Shown: positions 40,275 through 48,443 of the stretch, in pieces
How the letters are laid out: the number at the start of each line of letters is the position of its first letter
Position numbering within the stretch: the first letter of the stretch is position 1
Assembly: GCA_945883625.1 (NCBI GenBank)
Contig: CAMCXW010000003.1
Span: 27,028-91,027, forward strand
Reading direction: 5' to 3'
Source of the DNA: Spirosoma fluviale
GTDB lineage: Bacteria; Bacteroidota; Bacteroidia; Cytophagales; Spirosomataceae
Length of the DNA: 64,000 nt
Notes under the pieces: model-generated
Databases searched by the model: none
Seen by the model: the letters and a program-made list of their open reading frames with translations, nothing else
What the model was told of the DNA's origin: nothing
Position numbers and translations under genes: made by a program

Positions 40275-41408
40275 ATGAGAATCGGATTTGAAGCAAAAAG
40301 AGCCTTTCATAATTTTACAGGTTTAGGTAATTATGCTAGATCTGTCATTCAAATTTTAGCAAATCATTATCCAGCAAATCAATATTTTATTTATAGTCCC
40401 AAACTGAAAAAAAACAATAGAACGGATTTTTTATACCTTTTAAGTAATGGGACAATAAGAACTTCGCCATTTAAATTATTCAAATCGTATTGGAGAAGTA
40501 AAGGAATAATAAGCCAACTTGTAAAAGATAAGGTGGAGCTTTTCCACGGCTTAAGCCATGAAATTCCATTCGGCTTAAATAAAAAGGGAATCAAATCCGT
40601 AGTGACGATACATGATTTAATTTACATACGGTTTCCTCACTTTTTTAAACCTATAGATCGATTTATTTACGGCATAAAATTTCGGTCGGCATGTGAAAAT
40701 TCGGATCGGATTATTGCGATAAGCCAACAAACGAAAAATGATATCGTTCAATTTTTCGGAATTGACGAACGTAAAATTGACGTGGTTTATCAGGGTTGCG
40801 ATCCAATTTTCAACTTGCCCATTAGTGCTGCCGAATTAGCACAAGTTCGATTAAATTACCAACTACCTACAAATTATTTACTCTGCGTGGGCACGTTGGA
40901 AAATCGTAAAAATCAATTGGTAATTCTAAAAGCTTTAGTTCATTTACCCGAACATATCCACTTGGTACTCGTTGGAAAATCATCTCCATACGAACACGTG
41001 CTGCGTGATTTTATTTTAGCCAATCAGCTTGAAGATAGGGTAAGCATTGTCTCTAATGTTGATTTTAAAGACTTGCCGGCAATTTACCAACAAGCAGAAA
41101 TGTTTGTTTATCCTTCTTTATTCGAGGGTTTTGGTATTCCGATTTTAGAGGCTTTAACCAGTGGTATTCCAGTGATTGCCGCAAAAGGGTCCTGTTTAGA
41201 GGAAGCTGGAGGTCCACATAGTTTATATTTTCAACCACACGACGAAATTGAATTGACTGCGTCTATCGCTCAGATTCTTGCTGACAAATTCCTAAAAAAT
41301 GAGATGATCAAAAATGGCAACGAATTTGCATTAAAGTTTAGTGAAGAAAACATCGCTAAAAATCTACAGGAGGTATATCACAAAACAATACAAGATTCAA
41401 ATCTGTAG
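40275..41408 (+). CDS. Glycosyltransferase family 4 (GT1-like)
   Basis: NYLLCVGTLENRKNQLVILKAL; FVYPSLFEGFGIPILEALTSGIPVIAA; start MRIGFEAKRAFHN. Confidence 0.94.
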   Translation: MRIGFEAKRAFHNFTGLGNYARSVIQILANHYPANQYFIYSPKLKKNNRTDFLYLLSNGTIRTSPFKLFKSYWRSKGIISQLVKDKVELFHGLSHEIPFGLNKKGIKSVVTIHDLIYIRFPHFFKPIDRFIYGIKFRSACENSDRIIAISQQTKNDIVQFFGIDERKIDVVYQGCDPIFNLPISAAELAQVRLNYQLPTNYLLCVGTLENRKNQLVILKALVHLPEHIHLVLVGKSSPYEHVLRDFILANQLEDRVSIVSNVDFKDLPAIYQQAEMFVYPSLFEGFGIPILEALTSGIPVIAAKGSCLEEAGGPHSLYFQPHDEIELTASIAQILADKFLKNEMIKNGNEFALKFSEENIAKNLQEVYHKTIQDSNL

Positions 41409-41465
41409 AAATTTGAGTTCAATAGGATTAGTCCGCGTTTAATTACGATGAATAGCCTCGCACAT

Positions 41466-43538
41466 TTATTCTGGCTTATAGATGCGCTCTGCCGTTCTTA
41501 ATACCTCAGCCTTATCCAATGTCATCCGCTTGGTTTGTTGGGCCTGATACATCGCTCGCTGATCCGCGAAATGCTTGGATTCTGGATGCGAACTCGCTCC
41601 AAACGTATTCACGGTCTCAATAAGTGGTAAGCCTCCATCTTTAGGGAATTTGACAAAACCGATGTAGGCATCTCCACTAATCATCTTACGCTTTGACTCA
41701 CCATATGGTTCCGACATCACTGCTGCTAATACATCCGGCATGCCCGCCTGAGGCCAATCTTCATTTCCGCGTTTTAGCCGTTGGTATTCACCTAAGGTTA
41801 CATCCAAACGGCCATAATGCTTCAGTAAGAAATCATGTACATATTGACACAGCTGCACGGCTTCAGCTTCGGATAGAGGATCTTTGGATCCATTGGAGCG
41901 CATTTTGGAAGCATTGTAGTAGGCAATGTTGTAATATAAAGCACCCACACTCTCCACATTCGTCACATGATTCCATTGGTTAAGACCCTTTATAATGGTC
42001 GATAATGCTGGATATTTTGCAGCATCCAAGTTGAAAATCGCAGAGGCATCCCAACCATAGGGATATAAGATCTTAGCGGGTAGTTGGCGATCAAATTTGA
42101 TGCGTTTTAAATCGGTCCAACTGATCTTATCGAAGCTATCGATTAAATCTTTGGCTCTCCGGCTCCGATTATTGTGATAGGTTTCGTAGCCATCGTTTTT
42201 ATCGAATTTGGCTGGATTTAAGTTTTCGGATTCCGCCGTGGCCATAAAGGGCGAATGATTCGTATTAAACAAATACCCACTTGACGGATTCGTATACTGC
42301 GGTAATTCATCTAAAGGTTTGAATGTTTTCCAAAGCGTCGCGCGGGTATTTCCGGGCAGCGTGGAGGCCCAATTGTATTTTGGGTCCGCATTGCGATACG
42401 GCATCTTGCCATTCGAGATGTAAAAGATGTTATCTGACTTATCTGCATACATGATGTTAAACAGGGGCAAATGATTCTGATTCAACGCAGCTTTAAATTC
42501 AGCGAAATTTGTTGACCGATTCATCGCATACCATTGTTGCAATGCACCCGCATCCATCAAGGAAGGTAGTCGGATGGAGAAATATGCTCCTTTTGGCGTT
42601 TTTACGGTCGGTCCATAGATCGATTTATATGCCATTTTGCCCACGGAGAATGGAATGCCTTTGATGTTTAATTTGACTTTTCTTTTTTCTAAGTTTAGCC
42701 ATTCGTCATCCACTTTGTATTGTCCTGGATGATCCTTGTCGGTTTCCAACTGATATACATCGATTTTATCCTGAAAATTTACGGTATGCGCCCAAGCTAA
42801 ATTTGGTGTAACTCCGTGAAAGATTAACGGTCCACCGGGAAATAAACCGCCTAAAATATTCCAACCTTCTTCACTTTGCACGTGGGCCTCATAGAATGCA
42901 GTGGCGCCTTCAATGGGCTGGTGCGCATTAATGACCATCATCGTCTCCCCTGACGCAGATTTAGTACTTTTTATTGCAAAGGCATTACTACCCTCGCCCG
43001 TAAATCCTTTTAAGTGCGGAATTGATCCATCGAGAATCTTAGGAAGTGTTTTATCCACGCCGCAGAAAATGGCTACGGAGAACATGGATGTCGCAATGTA
43101 ATCCTCTAAAGTAATGGGAAATACGTGTTTGTTTAATACGTCGGATGGGTGTGCTTTGGCATAAGCGGTAATTCCTTGTAAATAGCCTTGTAACAACTGG
43201 AGGAAAGCGGGATCCATCGATTTGATTTGTTGGTCCACCACTTGCCGCGTATTCAATAGTCCAAAGACAAAATCCACGGGTGCTCCTTTTTTGCCAAGGT
43301 AGGTACTCAGCTTCCCTTTACCTGTCAAAATGAGTGTTTGGATGGTTTTGAAGTCGTCTTCCGCGTGTGCCCAAGCTAAGCCATACGCCACCTCTGGATC
43401 TGTAGGTGCGAAAATGTGTGGTACGCCATAGCTGTCGCGCGCGATGGTGATTTGGTTGGTACGGATGGTGGGATCTTCAGAGAATGCATTTGAAACTAGG
43501 CCAACAAAGCAAATAAGTACGAGTAAAGGTTTTTTCAT
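41466..43538 (-). CDS. Penicillin acylase family (Ntn-hydrolase) protein, paralog 1
   Basis: ITIARDSYGVPHIFAPTDPEVAYGLAWAHAEDDF; GSNAFAIKSTKSASGETMMVINAHQP. Confidence 0.94.
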   Translation of the reverse strand: MKKPLLVLICFVGLVSNAFSEDPTIRTNQITIARDSYGVPHIFAPTDPEVAYGLAWAHAEDDFKTIQTLILTGKGKLSTYLGKKGAPVDFVFGLLNTRQVVDQQIKSMDPAFLQLLQGYLQGITAYAKAHPSDVLNKHVFPITLEDYIATSMFSVAIFCGVDKTLPKILDGSIPHLKGFTGEGSNAFAIKSTKSASGETMMVINAHQPIEGATAFYEAHVQSEEGWNILGGLFPGGPLIFHGVTPNLAWAHTVNFQDKIDVYQLETDKDHPGQYKVDDEWLNLEKRKVKLNIKGIPFSVGKMAYKSIYGPTVKTPKGAYFSIRLPSLMDAGALQQWYAMNRSTNFAEFKAALNQNHLPLFNIMYADKSDNIFYISNGKMPYRNADPKYNWASTLPGNTRATLWKTFKPLDELPQYTNPSSGYLFNTNHSPFMATAESENLNPAKFDKNDGYETYHNNRSRRAKDLIDSFDKISWTDLKRIKFDRQLPAKILYPYGWDASAIFNLDAAKYPALSTIIKGLNQWNHVTNVESVGALYYNIAYYNASKMRSNGSKDPLSEAEAVQLCQYVHDFLLKHYGRLDVTLGEYQRLKRGNEDWPQAGMPDVLAAVMSEPYGESKRKMISGDAYIGFVKFPKDGGLPLIETVNTFGASSHPESKHFADQRAMYQAQQTKRMTLDKAEVLRTAERIYKPE

Positions 43539-44251
43539 GGTTTGTCGAAAAGTCGTTTAAGTAGCGCGGATGTTCTAGCCACTGGGTTCGAGCGTATTTC
43601 TTTTTCTTGTAACGCGATTTCATCAAAGATCCCTTGCAGGGCTTTTTCTGTGACATAGTCGGCCAAATTAGGATTCATTCTTTTATTGCTAAATGGAATA
43701 GCTTGGTAGGCTTTGTTGAGTTGATCCCAGTATTTGGTGGCCTGAACGGTCGCCAAAGAAGCTTGAATGGTAGGTTTAAATTGTTCGGTCAGTTGGTCCT
43801 GCGTCTTGCTGCGTAAGTAATCAGTTGCTGCGCGCTCATTTCCACGTAAGATAGAAAGTCCATCCGTGACGGTCATTTCTTTGATGGCTTGCAGTAAAAT
43901 GGGAGCTGCCGTTTTGCAGGCGTCTTCTGCAGCACGATTTAGGCTAAGAATGAACGCGTCGGCGAGTTGGTTTAAACCCATACTTCTCAGCGTACTTTCT
44001 ATCTTTTGTGCTTCAGGGGGCATGGCGATTTTACGGGCGGCGTTTTTGAAAAAGCCATCATGCTTAGCTAAATCAGCACATCCTTTTTCTGCCCCAAGTG
44101 TTAAGGCTTCTTTTAATCCTGCTGATATATCAGCGGGATTGATTTGGGGTTTTGTTGTAATTTCTTGGGCTTTCTTGAGTATGCCGTTTAAATTCTGTGC
44201 TTTTAACTGCAGTGAAAGGAATAAGATGGCAAGGATGCGTAGGTAGGTCAT
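43535..44251 (-). CDS. DUF4197-type secreted protein
   Basis: ISAGLKEALTLGAEKGCADLAKHDGFFKNAARKIAMPPEAQKIE. Confidence 0.88.
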   Translation of the reverse strand: MTYLRILAILFLSLQLKAQNLNGILKKAQEITTKPQINPADISAGLKEALTLGAEKGCADLAKHDGFFKNAARKIAMPPEAQKIESTLRSMGLNQLADAFILSLNRAAEDACKTAAPILLQAIKEMTVTDGLSILRGNERAATDYLRSKTQDQLTEQFKPTIQASLATVQATKYWDQLNKAYQAIPFSNKRMNPNLADYVTEKALQGIFDEIALQEKEIRSNPVARTSALLKRLFDKP

Positions 44252-44318
44252 ATCCTTAAAATTAAGTCTTTTTTATTTTTATCACTATATTTAACGTCCA
44301 AGAAATCTATAGGTCTCT

Positions 44319-45692
44319 ATGAAAGTAACGCTTACTTTATTCTTAGCTCTTTTTATTCCTATTTTATCGTTTGCGCAGGCCGACAGTCTTTTCATAAAAA
44401 AGATTTCGGATGACATTATGCGTAACGGAAAAGCGTATGAGTTGTTATATGAATTGACGAAAAAAATTGGTGGCCGGTTGGCCGGATCGCCGCAGCATCA
44501 ACAAGCGATTACGTGGGGAAAGCGGAATATGGAATTGTTAGGACCGGATAAGGTATTTCTTCAAGCCTGCAAATCACCTAATTGGAAGCGTGGAGGTGCT
44601 GATTTTTCCGCAATTGTAGGCGTTCAAGGTGAGGCACGTGTTCAACCTTTGGCTGCATTAGCGCTGGGAAATTCGATGGGATCGAATGGCATGATTGAGG
44701 CTGAGGTATTGGCGGTGGCCAATTTTGATGAATTGGAAAAGCGGAAGAATGAGGTAAAGGGTAAGATTGTTTATTTCCATAGTGTTTTTGACCCAACAAA
44801 AATTCAAACGTTTCGGGCTTATAGTGAGAGCGGTGTGTATCGTCGGTCAGGTGCATCGCGCGCAGCTAAATACGGTGCTTTGGGAATCATGATTCATTCG
44901 TTGAGTACAGCTCCAGATAATGCGCCGCATACTGGATCCATGACGTATGAAAATGATTTACCGATGATCCCAGCGGTGGCTTTAGGGCCAAATGATGCTA
45001 AGATGCTGTACGCATTAGCTCAAAAAGGATCTGTAAAAGTTCAAATGCAAACCTATGGTAATTTCTTGCCAGATGTGGATGACCATAATGTGGTGGCTGA
45101 GATTAAAGGTTCGGAATTCCCGAATGAGTATATTACGTTGGGCGGCCATTTGGATAGTTGGGACGTCAACGAAGGAGCCCATGATGATGGCGCCGGAGTC
45201 GTACATACGATGGAAGTTTTACGCGTCATGAAGGCCTTAAATTATAAACCAAAGCGTACGATTCGCTTTGTGCTTTTTGCCAATGAGGAGAATGGGGTTC
45301 GTGGAGGCAATGAATATGCGAATCAGGCCAAGATAAATAATGAGAATCACATATTTGCATTGGAAAGCGATGAGGGTGGCTTCACTCCCCGTTCGATTGG
45401 AATCACGGCGCCCAAAGCAGCCTTCCAGAAATTTCAGGCTTGGTCTACCCTATTGAGGCCGTATGGTACGGAGGTGACCTTAGGTGGAGGCGGAACTGAT
45501 ATTGGGCCGCTGGCCCGTATAAACCCAGCGACGGTCATTGCGGGCTTGGTTCCGGATAGTCAGCGTTATTTTGATTTACATCATGCGAAAACGGATGTAT
45601 TTGAAAATGTAAATAAGCGGGAGTTGTTGTTGGGTGCGGTTAATATTGCAGCCATTATTTATTTAATTGATCAATACGGTGTAAATCCTTAA
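44319..45692 (+). CDS. M28-family peptidase (carboxypeptidase Q-like)
   Basis: YITLGGHLDSWDVNEGAHDDGAGVVHTMEVLRV; FANEENGVRGGNEYA. Confidence 0.94.
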   Translation: MKVTLTLFLALFIPILSFAQADSLFIKKISDDIMRNGKAYELLYELTKKIGGRLAGSPQHQQAITWGKRNMELLGPDKVFLQACKSPNWKRGGADFSAIVGVQGEARVQPLAALALGNSMGSNGMIEAEVLAVANFDELEKRKNEVKGKIVYFHSVFDPTKIQTFRAYSESGVYRRSGASRAAKYGALGIMIHSLSTAPDNAPHTGSMTYENDLPMIPAVALGPNDAKMLYALAQKGSVKVQMQTYGNFLPDVDDHNVVAEIKGSEFPNEYITLGGHLDSWDVNEGAHDDGAGVVHTMEVLRVMKALNYKPKRTIRFVLFANEENGVRGGNEYANQAKINNENHIFALESDEGGFTPRSIGITAPKAAFQKFQAWSTLLRPYGTEVTLGGGGTDIGPLARINPATVIAGLVPDSQRYFDLHHAKTDVFENVNKRELLLGAVNIAAIIYLIDQYGVNP

Positions 45693-45696
45693 GCGA

Positions 45697-46518
45697 ATGA
45701 AAACGATTATTTTATGTTTAGCGGCTAGTATTTTTGTGGTTTTTTCGGGCTATTCAGTGCCGAAAAAGGGTCAGCGGGTTTTGGTGTATACCAAAAACGG
45801 ACCAGGTTATGTGCATGATAATATTCCAGCGGCTGTTGCCTGTTTTCAGGAGTTAGGAAAGTTGCATCAAATTCAGGTAGACGTGTCGGATGATCCTGCT
45901 GTATTTACGGAGGCGAATTTAGCTCAGTATCAAGCGTTGATTTTTACGAGTACCAATAATGATGTTTTTGCATCGGATGCGCAGCGTTTGGCATTTCGGC
46001 ACTATGTGGAGGCAGGTGGAGGCTTTGTAGGGGTGCATTCCGTGACGGGTACGGAGCGGAAATGGTCTTGGTTTAAGATGATGGTGGGTGAAACGTTCTC
46101 GTGGCATGCGAAGTTTCAGCCGTTTCGGATATTGAATATCAATGCGGCCCATCCTTCGATGCAGGGAGTTCCGATGCGCTGGGAAAAAGAGGATGAGTGT
46201 TATTTCGGGAAAGAGTTATATCCGGGCATTCAGGTGCTGATGATGCATGATTTGAGTAGTTTGGATGAGAAGCAGGCGGACTTGGTAAACCAATATAGCG
46301 GATCGTTTAAGGGGTATTTTCCAGCGGTTTGGACGCAGCATTTTCAAGGTGGACATGTGTGGGTGACGACGCTGGGGCATGATAAGGCGAATTACCAAGA
46401 GCCTGTTTACATCAATCATGTGTGGCAAGGCTTAAAATATGTACTCGATTCGGTAAAGAAAATTGATTATTCGAAGGCAAAGTCGGTGAAGTTTGATGAG
46501 GGGATTTGGGTGAATTAA
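45697..46518 (+). CDS. ThuA domain-containing protein
   Basis: RVLVYTKNGPGYVHDNIPAAVACFQELG; GGGFVGVHSVTGTERKWSWFKMMVGETFSWHAKFQP. Confidence 0.93.
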   Translation: MKTIILCLAASIFVVFSGYSVPKKGQRVLVYTKNGPGYVHDNIPAAVACFQELGKLHQIQVDVSDDPAVFTEANLAQYQALIFTSTNNDVFASDAQRLAFRHYVEAGGGFVGVHSVTGTERKWSWFKMMVGETFSWHAKFQPFRILNINAAHPSMQGVPMRWEKEDECYFGKELYPGIQVLMMHDLSSLDEKQADLVNQYSGSFKGYFPAVWTQHFQGGHVWVTTLGHDKANYQEPVYINHVWQGLKYVLDSVKKIDYSKAKSVKFDEGIWVN

Positions 46519-46552
46519 CAATAGTTTGCATTTTGCAAACTATTGTTAATTC
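46512..46552. promoter_or_regulatory. Perfect 19-bp inverted repeat upstream of HigA-like gene
   Basis: GAATTAACAATAGTTTGCA-TTT-TGCAAACTATTGTTAATTC. Confidence 0.85.
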
Positions 46553-46557
46553 ATACA

Positions 46558-46959
46558 ATGAAATGGAAAGTTTTAAAAACTAAAAAAGATTATGCTAAAG
46601 CTGCCAAACGCATGATAGAGATTTTTCACGTGGAGGAGGAAGGTCCTTTACTTGATGAATTAGAGTTATTAATTGTCTTGATCAAAGACTATGATGATCG
46701 AATTTTTCCTTTGCTAAACATGGATCCACTTCAAGTCATTATTCTTAAAATGAATGAAATGGGAATTAAATCCAAGGATTTAGTTCCTTTGATTGGTTCT
46801 AAAGGGCATGTATCAGCCGTTCTTTCGGGCAAGCGCGAGATAACGTTGAAGATGGCTCAGCGTTTGAGAGAATTTTTTCAATTACCTGCGGAGGTGTTTA
46901 TTTTACTAGCTGTAAACCTCCTGCCCTTTTTTCAAACCCAATTTTACTTGCTGCACTAA
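46558..46959 (+). CDS. HigA-like antitoxin / XRE-family regulator, no adjacent toxin seen
   Basis: DPLQVIILKMNEMGIKSKDLVPLIGSKGHVSAVLSGKREITLKMAQRLREFFQLPAEVFI. Confidence 0.85.
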   Translation: MKWKVLKTKKDYAKAAKRMIEIFHVEEEGPLLDELELLIVLIKDYDDRIFPLLNMDPLQVIILKMNEMGIKSKDLVPLIGSKGHVSAVLSGKREITLKMAQRLREFFQLPAEVFILLAVNLLPFFQTQFYLLH

Positions 46960-47973
46960 TTCTACTGGCTCAAGCACGCGAATTTCTTGCGCATAGCGTA
47001 AGAAGAAATTAACTACTTCTTGGTCAATCTCCAGATTTAGTCGTATTTCTACCGAGGAGTCGTTTGAAAGATTGATTTCTTGGCTCGCATGAATCGGATA
47101 TTTTTCAATGTAGTTTAGCATCCAACTGTCTTTGGAAAGCCAACAGCGAATTTTTGAAGCCGTCAGACTACTACTTCTAAAAAGACCTAAGCAATTTTTG
47201 AAATAATCCGCAGGCCTAAAGTCTGGATGTATCCGCACACGCGGTTGAACTGCCACGGAATTCACCTCTACAATCCGGTCTAAGGCGTATAATTGAAGTT
47301 GGTCTAGGTCAACCTTAATCTGAACCTCATCTGGGCTGACCGGTTGGAAAAGTACATACCAGCCGGTGTACCAACCATTATTGTATTCTTTAAGCAATAC
47401 GGGTAATCCGCGTGTTTTTTTTTGTTTGGACTGTGATGATAAACCGCGATGGCTGAAGTCGACCACACGTTTCGCATAAATGTTTTCCAAAATGATAGGC
47501 ATTAGATCAGCCCCGGAGCGTGCACCGTCTTTTACGAGTTCAATGGCCGACCAGGGTAATACTTCGTGGTATTGCGACAGGGTATTCTCTAATGCGATTG
47601 CACGTAATTTATTGACAACCCCCTCACCTGCTCCACCGGAAAATAAATGCTTATTGGCCTCAATTGATGAAGCTATTTGTTGCAACTCACGATCTGAAAA
47701 TGTAGGGAAAGCGCTAATGTCATCGCGTATGTATAGGTAATTTCCCGTGGCACGCGAAAATCGCAGTAATTCACCAAAGGTATCTTGGAGCGTCGGATAG
47801 CGTGTTTTCAGCAATTCCTTAAGCTCTCGAATATCTCGATTAAATGTCCGTTCGCTATAGACAGAAATATCGTGTTCATCCTGCAAATAAGATGAAATAC
47901 TTGCCAAATTCACTGCAAATGCTTTTTGCAGAAACAAGCCATTCAAAATTTTCAGTCGGTCCGTCGCTAACAT
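46906..47973 (-). CDS. WYL-domain (YafY-like) transcriptional regulator
   Basis: AIELVKDGARSGADLMPIILENIYAKRVVDFSHRG; WYTGWYVLFQ; C-terminal WCX-like region. Confidence 0.88.
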   Translation of the reverse strand: MLATDRLKILNGLFLQKAFAVNLASISSYLQDEHDISVYSERTFNRDIRELKELLKTRYPTLQDTFGELLRFSRATGNYLYIRDDISAFPTFSDRELQQIASSIEANKHLFSGGAGEGVVNKLRAIALENTLSQYHEVLPWSAIELVKDGARSGADLMPIILENIYAKRVVDFSHRGLSSQSKQKKTRGLPVLLKEYNNGWYTGWYVLFQPVSPDEVQIKVDLDQLQLYALDRIVEVNSVAVQPRVRIHPDFRPADYFKNCLGLFRSSSLTASKIRCWLSKDSWMLNYIEKYPIHASQEINLSNDSSVEIRLNLEIDQEVVNFFLRYAQEIRVLEPVELVQQVKLGLKKGQEVYS

Positions 47974-48064
47974 CTTTTTTTCTTAAAGCTATGAAATTTC
48001 TTATTAACCGCCAAATGGTGGCGGTCAGCTAATCTAGCTTTGTACCAACAAAAAAGCAAAACTT

Positions 48065-48358
48065 ATGATCACACAATCAATCAAATCGTTGTTAACCTGT
48101 CTTTTGGTGGTATTTATTTTCAGTTATGTTAGTGAAGGAATATTATTAGCATTTGCCTTGAAAAAATCACGTCGTTCAAATTGGATAAAAATCGGCCTTA
48201 TCACGATTTTATTTCTAAGCTGTTTAGGCTTTATTATTGCTCCATATCATGTCTTTGGACAAACCGAGGCAGATGGTTTATATACGTTGGCCTTCACGTT
48301 TTATGCGCTCGTTATGGCGATTGGAAGTGGATTACGCATGTTAGACGCTGGACGTTAG
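48065..48358 (+). CDS. Small membrane protein whose last codons lie in a heptamer array
   Basis: 97 aa, three TM segments; C-terminal MLDAGR* encoded by TTAGACGCTGGACGTTAG. Confidence 0.6.
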   Translation: MITQSIKSLLTCLLVVFIFSYVSEGILLAFALKKSRRSNWIKIGLITILFLSCLGFIIAPYHVFGQTEADGLYTLAFTFYALVMAIGSGLRMLDAGR

Positions 48359-48443
48359 ACCCTGGACGTTAGACTTTAAATTCTAGCGTCTAATGTCTAA
48401 TGTCTAATGTCCAGGGTCTAACGTCTAGCGTCTATTGTCTAAC
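48341..48443. repeat. Heptamer repeat locus E (GAC type), 33-nt inverted arms
   Basis: Arms 48342-48374 and 48402-48434 are reverse complements at 31/33 positions, spacer 27 nt. Confidence 0.93.

Noticed and set aside
46558-46959. Complete HigBA toxin-antitoxin system
   Set aside because: No HigB/RelE-like ORF adjacent on either side; only the antitoxin-like gene is present
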